A stretch of 64,000 nucleotides of DNA, taken from assembly GCF_006402735.1 (NCBI RefSeq), contig NZ_CP017174.1, forward strand, positions 5,149,001 through 5,213,000, given 5' to 3'. The first letter of the stretch is position 1; each line of letters opens with the position of its first letter. The stretch comes from Myxococcus xanthus. GTDB lineage: Bacteria > Myxococcota > Myxococcia > Myxococcales > Myxococcaceae. The position numbers and the translations under genes were made by a program. The notes beneath the pieces are model-generated. The model saw only the letters and a program-made list of their open reading frames with translations, was not told the DNA's origin and made no database searches. Shown here one piece after another: positions 37,363 to 46,817 of the stretch.

Positions 37363-39275
37363 TGGACGCGCGTTATCTCCACGCCCTGGAACAGGCCCTG
37401 CTCGGCTTCCTGTGGCAGGGCGCGGTGGTGGCCCTGGCCGTCGCGGGTATCCTGTCCCTGACGCCGCAGCGCGCCGCGCGGACGCGTTACGCCACCGCGT
37501 GCCTGGGGCTGGTGGCCATGGCCGTGCTTCCCGTGGTGACGTTCCTGACGGCGCTGGCGGAGGCCTCGCGCGCCGTGACGTTCGGAGCCTTCGAGTCCCT
37601 GGCCCAGTCCAGCATGCTGACCGTGGTCGCGACGGAGACCGCGTCCCTGGCGGAGCCGCACTGGACGGAGGTGCTCCGGCCCTGGCTGCTGCCAGCGTGG
37701 TGCTGCGGCGTTCTCCTCCTGTCGGCCCGGACCGTGGCCGCCTGGCTCATCACCCACCGGATGGCCCGGCAGGAGACGCAGGCCCCCTCGGCCCCCTGGC
37801 GTGAGGCGCTGACGCGTGCGTTGCGCCACGTCCACCTGTCCCGGCCCGTGCGCCTGCTGGCCTCCGCCCGCATCGACGTGCCCATGGTCATTGGCCTGTG
37901 GCGCCCCCTCATCCTGGTGCCGGCGGGTGCCATCACCGGGCTGTCCGCCGCGCAGTTGGAGGCCATCCTCGCCCATGAGCTGGCCCACATCCGACGCCAC
38001 GACTACCTGGTCAACCTCCTCCAGTCCTTCGTGGAGACCCTCCTCTTCTACCACCCGGCCGTCTGGTGGCTGTCCCACCGCATCCGCGAGGAGCGTGAGC
38101 ACTGCGCGGATGACCTGGCCGTCCAGTGCTGCGGGGATGCGCTGCTCTACGCCCGCGCCCTGGCCCACATCGAGGAGCTGCGCCTGGCCCCGTCACCCCA
38201 CCCCGCCCTGGGCGTGAGCGATGGCTCACTGCTGATGCGCGTGCGCCGGCTGCTGTCCGTGTCCGAAGGCATGACGCCGCGCCGGTCCTGGCGGCTCGCC
38301 AGCGGGCTGGGAAGCGCCGTGCTCGCCGTGGCCCTGGGGTCGTCGCAGCTGCCGGAGACGGCCCATGCGACGGAGCCAGTGAGCGCGCCGCCCCTCCACG
38401 TGGAGGCAACCCCCAGCACGGGGCAGCGACTGTCCAGCACCCTGCCCATGCACCATCTGCTCGTGGCCCCGGCGACCTTCTCCGCCCAGGCCCGGCAGGC
38501 CCCCGCGCCCATCGAGCGCCCGAAGGCGGCGGCGAAGGCAGAGCGAGCACCCGCGGCGAAGCCCCGTCCCACGCGGCCCGCCCCCCTCCTCATCCCGGAC
38601 ACAGGGACGATCGCCCGCACGGAGCTGTCGCGCGTGCCCTACTCGCTCGACGGTGAGCCCGCCGCGCCCGTCCTCCTCGAGGACACCTCCCTGGAGTCGC
38701 CCGAAGCCGCCCTGGCCGAGGCCGCCTCCGCGCACGCCGACGAGCACGCCACCGAGCTGCCCCGGGTGGTCGTCTCCGCGCCGGCGCCCTCGCGCGCCTC
38801 CGCGTTCGACGCAGTCTACAAGGCCATGAAGGCGTCGGCTCCCGTCAAGACGCTCCGGCCCGGAATCACCCCACCCCGGTTCCTCTCGGGCGAGCGCATC
38901 CACCTTCCCAATATCGCCTACGGGATTCAGTCCCACTTCGGAGGCTTCCCCAAGGGCGCGGTGGTGGCCCGCTGCATCATCACCGCGCAGGGCTCCGTCA
39001 CCGACTGCCAGCCCATCCAGGGCCTGCGGGGCCTGGAGGAAGGCGTCATCCGCACGCTCTCCACCTGGCGCTACGAGCCCGCCACGCTCAACGGGAAGCC
39101 CGTGGCCGTGCGCTACGTCTTCGACGTCTGGTTCACGAGGGAGCCGGGCGGCGGAACGCACGAGTCCCGGCAGTTCGCGGGCCTCGACCTCTCCGACGTG
39201 GTGGGCGCCGCGGCCCCGGGGACGTGCGACGACTGCGACGCCTTCGAGTTCCACAGCCCGACGGCGCAGCGGTAG
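37359..39275 (+). CDS. BlaR1-type M56 metallopeptidase with TonB C-terminal domain
   Basis: 638 residues. Four hydrophobic segments in the first ~310 residues surround the zinc protease motif AILAHELAHIRRHDYLVNLL (HELAH) and the later glutamate in REEREHCADD. The next ~200 residues are a Pro/Ala/Lys-rich periplasmic linker. The C-terminus (~515-600) is a TonB_C-like domain: GAVVARCIITAQGSVTDC, GLEEGVIRTLSTWRYEPA, GKPVAVRYVFDVWF. No penicillin-binding sensor domain is present, so the inducer is unlikely to be sensed as in BlaR1. It probably cleaves the co-encoded BlaI-like repressor. Confidence 0.9.
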   Translation: MMDARYLHALEQALLGFLWQGAVVALAVAGILSLTPQRAARTRYATACLGLVAMAVLPVVTFLTALAEASRAVTFGAFESLAQSSMLTVVATETASLAEPHWTEVLRPWLLPAWCCGVLLLSARTVAAWLITHRMARQETQAPSAPWREALTRALRHVHLSRPVRLLASARIDVPMVIGLWRPLILVPAGAITGLSAAQLEAILAHELAHIRRHDYLVNLLQSFVETLLFYHPAVWWLSHRIREEREHCADDLAVQCCGDALLYARALAHIEELRLAPSPHPALGVSDGSLLMRVRRLLSVSEGMTPRRSWRLASGLGSAVLAVALGSSQLPETAHATEPVSAPPLHVEATPSTGQRLSSTLPMHHLLVAPATFSAQARQAPAPIERPKAAAKAERAPAAKPRPTRPAPLLIPDTGTIARTELSRVPYSLDGEPAAPVLLEDTSLESPEAALAEAASAHADEHATELPRVVVSAPAPSRASAFDAVYKAMKASAPVKTLRPGITPPRFLSGERIHLPNIAYGIQSHFGGFPKGAVVARCIITAQGSVTDCQPIQGLRGLEEGVIRTLSTWRYEPATLNGKPVAVRYVFDVWFTREPGGGTHESRQFAGLDLSDVVGAAAPGTCDDCDAFEFHSPTAQR

Positions 39276-39300
39276 CGCGTCCCGCCTGCCGCTGACGGCC

Positions 39301-40407
39301 CTACCCCGCCAGCGGCATCCGGAGGATGAAACGAGCGCCCCCACCGGGCGCCGTGTCCACCTCCAGCGAACCGCCATGCTGCGTGACGATGGCATGGACG
39401 ATGGACAGCCCCAGCCCCGAGCCCTGAGCCTTCGTGGTGAAGAAGGGCTCGAAGATGCGGTCCCGGACCTCCTGGGGAACACCCGGGCCGCTGTCGTCCA
39501 CGGTGAGCCACACGCGCCCGCCCTCGTGCCCCGCAGACAACGTCACGGTGCCTCCCGCTGGCGTGGCCTCCAGCGCGTTGAGACACAGGTTGATGAGCAC
39601 CTGACGCAGCCGCTCCTCCTCGCCCGCCACCGACGGCACCGGCGCTTCGCGTGGCGTGACGTCCAGTGACACCTTGCGGGACGCGGCCTGCCCGCTCAGC
39701 AGATCCACCACCCGCCGCAGCAGCTCGTTCACATCCACGGAGGCGGGACGGAACTCGCGAGGCCGCGCGAACTGGAGGAAGTCCTCCAGGATGTGGTCGA
39801 GGCGGCGAATTTCATCGCGCACCAAAAGCAGCGGCTCCAGCAAGGGCGCCTGCTGCCCATCCGGAAGACGCCGCAGACGCCGCTCGAGGACGGAGAGCTG
39901 GAGCGCCGCCGCGTTCAGCGGGTTGCGGATTTCGTGGGACAGGCCCGCCGTCATCGTCCCCACCGCCGCCAGCTTCTCCGTCACCTGGGCGCGCCGTGCC
40001 AGCTCGCGCTTCTCCGCGTGCAGGCGCACCTGCCGCATCGCCTGCTCCAGCGTCAGCAGCAGCTCCTGCGGCGCGCAAGGCTTCATCAGGTACGCACACG
40101 CACCCGCCCGCACCGCGGCCACTGCCGTCTCCAACGTGGCGAAGCCCGTGAGCAGCACCACCTCCGAGTCCGGCGACGCGGCCTTCAGCTCGGCGGCCAG
40201 CGCCGTCCCATCTCCGTCTGGCAGGCGCAGATCCACCAGCGCCACGTCGAAGCCCTCCCGGACCCGCTCGCGCGCCGCCTTGCAGCTGGACGCGCCGCGG
40301 ACGGCGTAGCCCGCATCCCCGAGCAACTCCTCCAAGTTGTCCAGGAAGGCCGCGTTGTCATCCACCACCAGGACGGACGGAAGGGACGGAGGAGTGGGCT
40401 CGCTCAT
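39301..40407 (-). CDS. Receiver - histidine kinase hybrid
   Basis: 368 residues, third gene of the globin-kinase operon. Receiver (12-125) with Asp59 in [11 protein letters not shown] and the LMKP lysine, then HisKA with His158 ([13 protein letters not shown]) and HATPase with N box [19 protein letters not shown] and [13 protein letters not shown]. The receiver-first order allows a phosphorelay from the upstream regulator or kinase. No membrane segment. ATG overlaps the previous stop by 4 nt. It converges with the M56-TonB gene. Confidence 0.92.
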   Translation of the reverse strand: MSEPTPPSLPSVLVVDDNAAFLDNLEELLGDAGYAVRGASSCKAARERVREGFDVALVDLRLPDGDGTALAAELKAASPDSEVVLLTGFATLETAVAAVRAGACAYLMKPCAPQELLLTLEQAMRQVRLHAEKRELARRAQVTEKLAAVGTMTAGLSHEIRNPLNAAALQLSVLERRLRRLPDGQQAPLLEPLLLVRDEIRRLDHILEDFLQFARPREFRPASVDVNELLRRVVDLLSGQAASRKVSLDVTPREAPVPSVAGEEERLRQVLINLCLNALEATPAGGTVTLSAGHEGGRVWLTVDDSGPGVPQEVRDRIFEPFFTTKAQGSGLGLSIVHAIVTQHGGSLEVDTAPGGGARFILRMPLAG

Positions 40408-41117
40408 GAGGCGTGGGTGGGGCGTGCCGCGTGCGCCGTTTCCAGCACCTCCATCAGCGCGCCTGGGTCGAAGGGTTTGGAGAAGACGCCCGTGGTCCCA
40501 TCAAGCGGGGCCGCGTCGGGATAGGCGGTCATGACGAACGTGGGCAGGTGAGGATAGCGCGCGCGCAGCCGTCGCAAGGCCTCACCATCCGGCCCTCCGG
40601 GAATGCGCAAGTCCACCAGCGCGGCGAAGGGCTGCGCGCAGAGGATTCGGTCCGCGTCCAGCACCGAGGCCGCCGTCACACAGGAGAAGCCGCGCCCGCG
40701 CAGCAGCTCGGCGATGTTGTCGCTCAGCGCCGGGTCGTCCTCCACCAGCACCACCAGCCCATCCCGGCGAGCACCGGACAGCAGCTCCACCAACGTGGGG
40801 ATGGGCACGGGCTTGGGCAGCACCGCGAGCAGGCCTTCGCGCCGGGCCGTCTCCAAGTCATCCTGGCGTGGGTGCGCGGTGATGACCACCGCGGCCAGGC
40901 CCGGATCCACGCGGCGGAGCTGGTGCACGGCATCCGCGCCGCTCATGCCGGGCATGCGCATGTCGGTCAGCAGGACGTCGAAGCGCGTGGTGCGCGCCAA
41001 ACGCACGGCCTCGTCACCGCTCGTGACGACAGTGGCCGCGTCCCCGCCGTCGCGCAGAATCTCCGCGAGGTTCTCCGCGAACGCCAGGTTGTCATCCAGC
41101 AGGAGGTACTGGCGCAT
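40404..41117 (-). CDS. Double-receiver response regulator (globin-kinase partner)
   Basis: 237 residues and only two receiver domains: 1-115 with Asp52 ([12 protein letters not shown]) and LPKP lysine, 119-232 with Asp169 ([10 protein letters not shown]) and FSKP lysine. There is no output domain. Asp52 and Asp169 are the same numbers as the two phosphorylated aspartates of the regulator partner of the Anaeromyxobacter globin-coupled kinase AfGcHK. It overlaps the kinase gene by 26 nt. Confidence 0.93.
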   Translation of the reverse strand: MRQYLLLDDNLAFAENLAEILRDGGDAATVVTSGDEAVRLARTTRFDVLLTDMRMPGMSGADAVHQLRRVDPGLAAVVITAHPRQDDLETARREGLLAVLPKPVPIPTLVELLSGARRDGLVVLVEDDPALSDNIAELLRGRGFSCVTAASVLDADRILCAQPFAALVDLRIPGGPDGEALRRLRARYPHLPTFVMTAYPDAAPLDGTTGVFSKPFDPGALMEVLETAHAARPTHAS

Positions 41118-42282
41118 GCGTCTCCTCCGAAGCGACGAGGGAAAGCCGAATCACGAAGCGCGCTCCCGCTCCGGGACGGGGGACATACGCGATGCTCCCC
41201 CCATGCCGCTCCACGATGCGCTTGACCAGCGCGAGCCCGAGCCCGATGCCGCGCGCCTTCGTCGTCATCAGCGGCTCGAAGAGGCGGCGGCGGATGACGT
41301 CGCTGACGCCCGGCCCGGAATCCTCCAGCACCAGCTCCACCATCCCCGGCTCGCACGTGGCGGCGGACAGTGACACCGTCCCGCCCGTCTCCTCCAGGGC
41401 CTGGACGGCGTTGTCGAGCAGGTTCACGAACACCTGGCGCAACTGCCCCGCGTCTCCTTGAACCGCGGGCAATGAGGTCAGTCCCTCCGCGCTCACGACG
41501 ACAGTGTCGGGCCGCTGCACGGCCTTGAGCGCTTCCTGCCAGACCTCGTCCAACCAGACCTCCTGCCGGTGCAGGGGCCGGTCCCGAATCATGTCCAGCA
41601 GGTCGGAGACGATGCGGTTGGCGATGCCCACCTGGTCGCCAATGCGGTCCAGGTGCTTCGTCGTGCGCTCGTCCACGGCCCCCGGGCGCCCCCGGAGGAT
41701 GTAGAGCGACGTCTCGATGACGCCCAGCGGATTGCGCAGCTCGTGGCCGATGGAGCCCACCAGTTGGCCAAAGGTGGACAGCCGCTCGCTGCGCGCCTGC
41801 TGCGCCAGCAGATCTTCCCGGTACGTGTGGAGCATGATGGCCAGCTCCAGGTCGAGAATCTTCCCCACCGCGGAGCGGGCCGCGCGGAGCGCCGCGGGCT
41901 GCTCCAGGTAGGTGGCGTCGATGTGGCTGTTGAACTCCTGCCGCAGGACGTTCATCGCGCCGAACATGTAGTGCTGCGGCAGGGCGATGCGCACGTGCAT
42001 GCGGCCAATGCGGCAGCGCAGCGCGTAATAGACCTCGTCCCAGGGGCCGCGGAGGAGCTGGTCCATCCACACCTGCAAGGTGCCGCGCAGGTGCCCCACC
42101 TGGCTCTCTCCCCCTTCGAGCGCCTGCCGAGCCCCCTCATGCTCCAGGATGCGGTCGTAGAAGACACGAGCGAAGCGCGGGAAGTGGGGCTTCGCGGTGG
42201 CGTGCAAGGTCATGAGAGCCTGCTCGTCCGCCGAGCAGAACCCCACGTACCGCTTCAATTCCTCGAACAAGGTTTCCGCCAT
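41092..42282 (-). CDS. Globin-coupled histidine kinase (AfGcHK-like)
   Basis: 396 residues, soluble. Residues 1-~155 are a sensor globin: Tyr42 (VFYDRIL) and proximal heme ligand His96 ([19 protein letters not shown]). Then HisKA with His180 ([16 protein letters not shown]) and HATPase ([33 protein letters not shown]). In AfGcHK of Anaeromyxobacter the matching residues are Tyr45, His99 and His183, a constant offset of three, which argues for orthology. That kinase is activated by oxygen or oxidised heme. A good sigma-54 promoter match is found ~200 nt upstream. Confidence 0.94.
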   Translation of the reverse strand: MAETLFEELKRYVGFCSADEQALMTLHATAKPHFPRFARVFYDRILEHEGARQALEGGESQVGHLRGTLQVWMDQLLRGPWDEVYYALRCRIGRMHVRIALPQHYMFGAMNVLRQEFNSHIDATYLEQPAALRAARSAVGKILDLELAIMLHTYREDLLAQQARSERLSTFGQLVGSIGHELRNPLGVIETSLYILRGRPGAVDERTTKHLDRIGDQVGIANRIVSDLLDMIRDRPLHRQEVWLDEVWQEALKAVQRPDTVVVSAEGLTSLPAVQGDAGQLRQVFVNLLDNAVQALEETGGTVSLSAATCEPGMVELVLEDSGPGVSDVIRRRLFEPLMTTKARGIGLGLALVKRIVERHGGSIAYVPRPGAGARFVIRLSLVASEETHAPVPPAG

Positions 42283-42491
42283 GAGTCCTGGGGTAAGAGC
42301 CTATCCGCGCTGAACGCATGAGAGCAGGAACTTCCTCCCCCGCTTCGCGCTGGCTCGGCACGCCGCCCAGGGGCCACGGCCCGCGAGTCCAAGGACTCCG
42401 CCGGGGACATGACATGGACCGCCTGTGGCGCACCGCGAATGGCCATGAAGGCTCCTGGAGCCCGGCCATTCCGGCCCGGCGGGAACTCTTC

Positions 42492-42507
42492 AGCAAGCCT
42501 CAGGCCA
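42492..42507 (-). promoter_or_regulatory. Candidate sigma-54 promoter of the globin-kinase operon
   Basis: Minus-strand TGGCCTGAGGCTTGCT matches TGGCACG-N4-TTGCW at 10 of 12 fixed positions, with GG and GC 12 apart. Predicted start ~42481, giving a ~200-nt leader to the kinase ATG. Three inverted repeats lie 57-129 nt upstream of it. Confidence 0.55.
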
Positions 42508-42537
42508 GTGCCTGTGCACGGAGGGCGGCCCAAGGAC

Positions 42538-42610
42538 GCGCGCAAGATGTGCGCGCATCCCCCATCCGGCCCCGGCATGCGCAAGGTTTGCGCGTGAACA
42601 TGGGTTCACG
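42538..42610. promoter_or_regulatory. Three successive inverted repeats (possible enhancer sites)
   Basis: IR1 GCGCGCA-AGATG-TGCGCGC (42538-42556); IR2 GCGCAA-GGT-TTGCGC (42579-42593); IR3 CGTGAAC-ATGG-GTTCACG (42593-42610). They fill the 400-nt gap between the LysR gene end and the globin-kinase start. They sit at typical activator distance from the candidate -24/-12 element; part may instead terminate the LysR transcript. No gene was found in the gap 42283-42683. Confidence 0.5.
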
Positions 42611-42683
42611 GCGAATCCCCACAGCCCCCAGACTCCACTCCGTCCTGGTATCGCGTCTGCCCCCGCATGACACGGGTGTGCCG

Positions 42684-43574
42684 TCATTCTCCTCCACCGA
42701 GCAGGTACTCCAGCAACTCACGAACAGGAGATGACAGGCCGTCCCAGTCCTGGAAACAGACACAGAGTCGGCGCTGGGCCCAGGACTCCGACAGGGGCAC
42801 CTTCCGATAGGTGCCCTCCCGCTGATGCCGATTCGCAACGCGCTCCGGGACGATGCCCAGGCCCACGCCGTGAGACACCATCTCGCACAGCCCCCGGAAG
42901 CCCTTCATCCGGACGCGGAAGGACACGTCGAATCCCGCGCGACGTGCGTGCCCGTCAATGTGCTCCTGCAAGGCGCTCTCGGCCGCCAGGCCGACGAAGG
43001 GCTCCCGATACACATCCCTGAGCGCGAGGCTCTTGGATGCAGCCAGCGGGTGCCCGGCGGGAATGATGAGCACCAGGGGGTCGGGCGCCACCGGGCGGAC
43101 TTGAAGCGTGCCCGTCTCCACGGCGTCCGAAATCAGTCCGGCCTCCGCCAGGCCTGCCTCGACCGCCTTGACGATATCCGCGCTGGTTCGCTCTCTCAGG
43201 TCGATGTTCAGCCTCGGGTGCCTGGCAAGCCATGGCGCCAGCTTCTCGGGCAGGTACTCGGTCAGCGCCGCGGTGTTGGCATAGAGGCGAATGGTGCCGC
43301 GCCGGCCTGAAACAAACGCATTCAACTCATCCTTCAACAACTCCTGTTGATGCAGGATCAACCGAGCGTGGTGCACGAGTGCGTCACCTGCCTCGGTCGT
43401 GACCACGCCCCGAGGCCGCCGCTCGAGCAGCTTGACGCCCACCGCATCCTCGATGCTTCGCAGACGCTCGCTCGCGGATGCCAGCGTCAGGTTCGCGCGT
43501 TGGGCACCTTGCGTGATGCTCCCCGCATCCACGATGCAGAGGAACAAGCGAAGATCCGCGAGGTCGAGCCGCAT
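42684..43574 (-). CDS. LysR-family transcriptional regulator
   Basis: 296 residues. N-terminal winged helix: LRLFLCIVDAGSITQGAQRANLT and VGVKLLERRPRGVVTTEAG, then the periplasmic-binding-like effector domain (about 90-296; VSHGVGLGIVPERVA is the typical late motif). LysR proteins usually control a divergent gene. The next gene in the divergent direction is the RCC1-like lipoprotein, 306 nt away, so the target is uncertain. The sequence does not tell the inducer. Confidence 0.92.
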   Translation of the reverse strand: MRLDLADLRLFLCIVDAGSITQGAQRANLTLASASERLRSIEDAVGVKLLERRPRGVVTTEAGDALVHHARLILHQQELLKDELNAFVSGRRGTIRLYANTAALTEYLPEKLAPWLARHPRLNIDLRERTSADIVKAVEAGLAEAGLISDAVETGTLQVRPVAPDPLVLIIPAGHPLAASKSLALRDVYREPFVGLAAESALQEHIDGHARRAGFDVSFRVRMKGFRGLCEMVSHGVGLGIVPERVANRHQREGTYRKVPLSESWAQRRLCVCFQDWDGLSSPVRELLEYLLGGGE

Positions 43575-43880
43575 CGCGCCTCCTGCGCACGCTGCCTCCG
43601 GCGCGTCCGAAGGGAGTCACGAGACGCTCCGCATTGTGCCAGAGCACGCCGGGTGGTCCAGTCGGCGCTCGTCGCGCGCCTGGAGCGCGCCCACTGGAAT
43701 CGCCATGCCCCAAGACGACGGAAAGCGGGTCGCCAGCATCGCCATGCGCGGTCATTACCTTGCGAGGCGCGCAAGCCGAAGGGCGGTGAAGCGCCTCAAC
43801 CGGACCCAGGGAGTGAGGTGCACGAGGTCGTCGTATGGCGTGGTTCCGGCCTACCACGGCCATCGAGTAACAATTGCCAC
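43575..43880. other. Intergenic region without a recognised feature
   Basis: 306 nt between the divergent LysR gene and the RCC1 lipoprotein gene. Open frames crossing it have no ribosome site or family resemblance. It should contain both promoters, but no clear -35/-10 or -24/-12 pair was found. Confidence 0.5.
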
Positions 43881-45302
43881 ATGCCCTTTCCTCGCGCGGT
43901 GTTCGTCTCGCTCGCCTTGGTCCTCCTCGGATGCTCCGGGTCGTCGAACGACTTGGAAAGGGAGGCGCCACCGAATGACGCGGAGTCCACAAAGGCGGAA
44001 GACAGTCTCGCCGGACTGACTCGCATCGCGACCGCCGAGTACCAGGCGTTCTATCTGGTGGATGGGCAGGTGCTGGGTATCGGCTCCAACCGCGCTGGAC
44101 AGCTCGGCGTGGGGCATTCCATTGCCGGCAACCACGTGCCCCCCATTCGAATCTCACTTCCGGAGCACCTGCGCTTCAAGGACGTCGCGGGCGGTGGGTT
44201 CCAGAGTCTGGCGCTCGACACCCAGGGGCGCGTGTGGACGTTCGGCCAGAATCTCTACGGCCAACGCGGGGATGGCACCACGAACGACTCCCCCAACTCG
44301 AGCACGACTCCGAACAACGGCCAGCCCTACCTCATCCTCACCGACGCCACGGGCGCGGTGTTCGACAATGTCGTCGCGGTGCGCAGCGCGATGCTCTTCA
44401 ACATGGCCTTGAAGGCAGACGGCTCCGTCTGGGTCTGGGGCATGAGCGGCACGGCGATTGGCAACACGCTGGGCATTGCCGGCGATGGCAACACCAGCGC
44501 GCGCAACATCACCCGCCCCACACGCGTCCCCCTGCCCCCAGGCGTGCGAATCACCTCATTCACCACCAACGACAACACCCTCTTCGCGACGGATGACGCG
44601 GGAACGGTGTGGGCCTGGGGTGGTGGCACCGCTGCGGGGGAGACATTGGGCACGGGCAGGCACAACGACTATGCGCGGCCGAATCCGGTGAACATCCCCG
44701 TCAAGGTGACGGAAGTCGCCGCGGGTGGCAGTCGCTGGGTGGTGGCGCTGGATGAGCACGGCGACCTGTGGGGCTGGGGCATCCAGGGCACCTATCTGGG
44801 CCTGGGCAATCCCGCGGGCGGGTGGTACCCGGTGGCCACGCCGGTGAAGCTGTCCTTCCCGGTGTTCGGCGCACGCAAGGTCACCCACGTGTCCGCGAAC
44901 GGCCACGCCACCCACGCCATCCTGGACGACGGCTCGCTGTGGGGCTGGGGCGACAGCGCGATGGGTGAAGTCGGCAACGGGGTGATGCTGGACTTCGCCA
45001 CCTACCACACGCCCTACCGTTGGGACTGGTCGCAGTATCAGATGATGGTCTTCGACCCCGTGCGGATTGCCCCGGGCGTCACCTTCAGGGCCCTGCACAA
45101 CACCGCGCAGTCGTTCTACGGCTACGCCACGGCCACGGATGGGACCATCTACTCCTGGGGCCGGAACAAGACGGGTGTGCTGGGCAACGGCGTGCTGCCC
45201 ACGGGTGACCTGGCCAACCGGCCGGACAGTTGGAACGTGGCAACCGCCACGGCAGTGCCCGCGCACCTGCTCGACTTCGCCATCCCGACGCCGTCGAAGT
45301 AG
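43881..45302 (+). CDS. RCC1-repeat (beta-propeller) lipoprotein
   Basis: 473 residues. Signal peptide with lipobox VLLGCSGSS (Cys18), so an outer- or inner-membrane lipoprotein. The body has seven or so RCC1/BNR-type blades with repeated GxVWxWG patterns: LGIGSNRAGQLGVG, VWTFGQNLYGQRGDG, VWVWGMSG, VWAWGGG, LWGWGIQG, LWGWGDSAMGEVGNG, IYSWGRNKTGVLGNG. The start is ATG 43881; the frame is open far upstream, but the signal peptide fixes the start. The function is unknown; such propellers usually bind proteins or glycans outside the cell. Confidence 0.88.
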   Translation: MPFPRAVFVSLALVLLGCSGSSNDLEREAPPNDAESTKAEDSLAGLTRIATAEYQAFYLVDGQVLGIGSNRAGQLGVGHSIAGNHVPPIRISLPEHLRFKDVAGGGFQSLALDTQGRVWTFGQNLYGQRGDGTTNDSPNSSTTPNNGQPYLILTDATGAVFDNVVAVRSAMLFNMALKADGSVWVWGMSGTAIGNTLGIAGDGNTSARNITRPTRVPLPPGVRITSFTTNDNTLFATDDAGTVWAWGGGTAAGETLGTGRHNDYARPNPVNIPVKVTEVAAGGSRWVVALDEHGDLWGWGIQGTYLGLGNPAGGWYPVATPVKLSFPVFGARKVTHVSANGHATHAILDDGSLWGWGDSAMGEVGNGVMLDFATYHTPYRWDWSQYQMMVFDPVRIAPGVTFRALHNTAQSFYGYATATDGTIYSWGRNKTGVLGNGVLPTGDLANRPDSWNVATATAVPAHLLDFAIPTPSK

Positions 45303-45323
45303 GCCACCGCGGCGCGGCGAGGG

Positions 45324-45353
45324 GCGCAAGCGCTGCTTCCGCGCTTGCGCTTT
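45324..45353. terminator. Bidirectional terminator between the RCC1 and BON genes
   Basis: A perfect 10-bp stem GCGCAAGCGC (45324-45333) / GCGCTTGCGC (45341-45350), 7-nt loop, followed by TTT. It lies between convergent stop codons at 45302 and 45394. Confidence 0.75.
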
Positions 45354-45393
45354 GGAGAGGGCGGCGGAATTGAAGCGCCGGGGCCGGCACCGC

Positions 45394-46581
45394 CTAGTGA
45401 GTGAGGGGGCCCCGGGACTCCATCCGCCGGGGCGCGACCTGCTCGCGCGTCACCGTCTCACGGCCGGTGGCCCTTCCCCGCTCCAGCAGCGACTTGAAGC
45501 GCAGCAGGTCGTCATCCATCTGCTTCTTCGGGTCCGCGCCCAGCAGCCTCGCGAAGGCATGGCCAATGGCCCCGGCCGGCGGGTTGTAGGACAGCCGGAT
45601 GTCCACCCGAGTGCCGCCACGCGGCGTGGACTCGAAGTGGATGACGCCCAGGTTCTCCACCGCCGTGCCCTCCACGCTCTTCCAGGCCAGCACCTTGTTG
45701 GGCACGAACTTCGTGACGACGGCGTCCCATTCGAAGTGCAGCCCCGCGGGCCCGCGCACCTTCCAGTGCGAGCGGCCCTCGACGCCCGGAATCACTTCAT
45801 CCACGTGTGTCATGAACCGGGGGAAGTTCTGCATCTCCCTCCAGAAGGCGAACACCTCCTCCACCGGCGCGTTCACGTTGATGTCCTTGTGAAGCGTGAT
45901 GGCCCGCCGTCCCGCGCCCATCCCCGTGAGCCGTCGCAACCCCAGGTTCGTGAAGGCCCGCGTGCCCAGCATCACGCCGCCCAGGGCCGCCAGGGTGCCC
46001 GTCAGTCCCCGGCGTCCCAGCCCCCAGGCCGCCAGTGTCAGGCCGCCCAGCGCCCCGAAGAGCCGTTCGGACGGCGACCAGTGCTCCTGGAGGAAGATCC
46101 TCGACTCACCCGAGCGCATGCTGCCTCCTTGCAGCGCCGGGTGCGCTGAGCCCTCCGCATACGGAACAAGCTGGTTGTCCAGCCCATGCACCCCCTGCAC
46201 CTTGCCGATGCGGGGCAGCACGCGCCGGAGTTCCTCGCGAAGGATGGGGCCCTCCAACCGAACCAGGCCATCCCGAGCCATCACGCGAATCGCCCCGGGA
46301 TGCGAGCACACCCGGCCCAGGGCCGAGCGCACCCGTTCCTCCAGGACAAGGTCCTCCACCGGTGCCCGGTGCAGCTTGCGCATCGATTCGAAAAAGACGC
46401 CGCGCGAGCGCTGCGAGAGGTCCCGAGCGACGACGCCCACCGCGCCTCCCGCCTCATGCGCCGCGTGGACGGCCTTCCCCTGCAGATGGGATCTGCGCCA
46501 GCGGCCACTGCGTGGATCCGTCCAGTACATCAACCCCAGGCCCAGCCCAGCGCCACCGATTCCCCATAGGGCAGCTTTCAT
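45394..46581 (-). CDS. Membrane protein with BON and SRPBCC (cyclase/dehydrase-like) domains
   Basis: 395 residues; ATG 46581 with AAGGAGG upstream. A short N-terminal hydrophobic segment (WGIGGAGLGLGLMYW), a BON domain at ~78-140 (VLEERVRSALGRVCSHPGAI ... VRLEGPILREELRRVLPRIG), two hydrophobic helices at ~175-215, and an SRPBCC domain at ~225-355 (DINVNAPVEEVFAFWREMQN, FPRFMTHVDEVIP, TPRGGTRVDIRLSYNPP). BON domains bind membranes or phospholipids; the SRPBCC fold binds hydrophobic ligands. The combination is widespread in proteobacteria with no proven role. Confidence 0.85.
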   Translation of the reverse strand: MKAALWGIGGAGLGLGLMYWTDPRSGRWRRSHLQGKAVHAAHEAGGAVGVVARDLSQRSRGVFFESMRKLHRAPVEDLVLEERVRSALGRVCSHPGAIRVMARDGLVRLEGPILREELRRVLPRIGKVQGVHGLDNQLVPYAEGSAHPALQGGSMRSGESRIFLQEHWSPSERLFGALGGLTLAAWGLGRRGLTGTLAALGGVMLGTRAFTNLGLRRLTGMGAGRRAITLHKDINVNAPVEEVFAFWREMQNFPRFMTHVDEVIPGVEGRSHWKVRGPAGLHFEWDAVVTKFVPNKVLAWKSVEGTAVENLGVIHFESTPRGGTRVDIRLSYNPPAGAIGHAFARLLGADPKKQMDDDLLRFKSLLERGRATGRETVTREQVAPRRMESRGPLTH

Positions 46582-46817
46582 CGTCCGCCTCCTTCTGGCT
46601 CGTGTCCTTCGCTCCTCGGAACGTGAAGGCGGCGATGGCGCAGTGCAGCAGACGGGAAGGGGCTGCCTCGCTCGCGTCCGCGGGGGATGCCCGGCCACCA
46701 ACCGGGCGGCTCAGCGCCCGGAGGTCCTCGCGTTGACTGGGCAACGAGGACGGTGCCCACAGGCTCGGGCGTGCCCACTGTCTTTCGTGCTGGTCAACCC
46801 GAGAGGAGCAACACGGC

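Noticed and set aside
43347-43880. 178-codon upstream extension of the RCC1 protein
   Set aside because: The lipoprotein signal peptide begins at 43881; the upstream part overlaps the LysR gene on the other strand.
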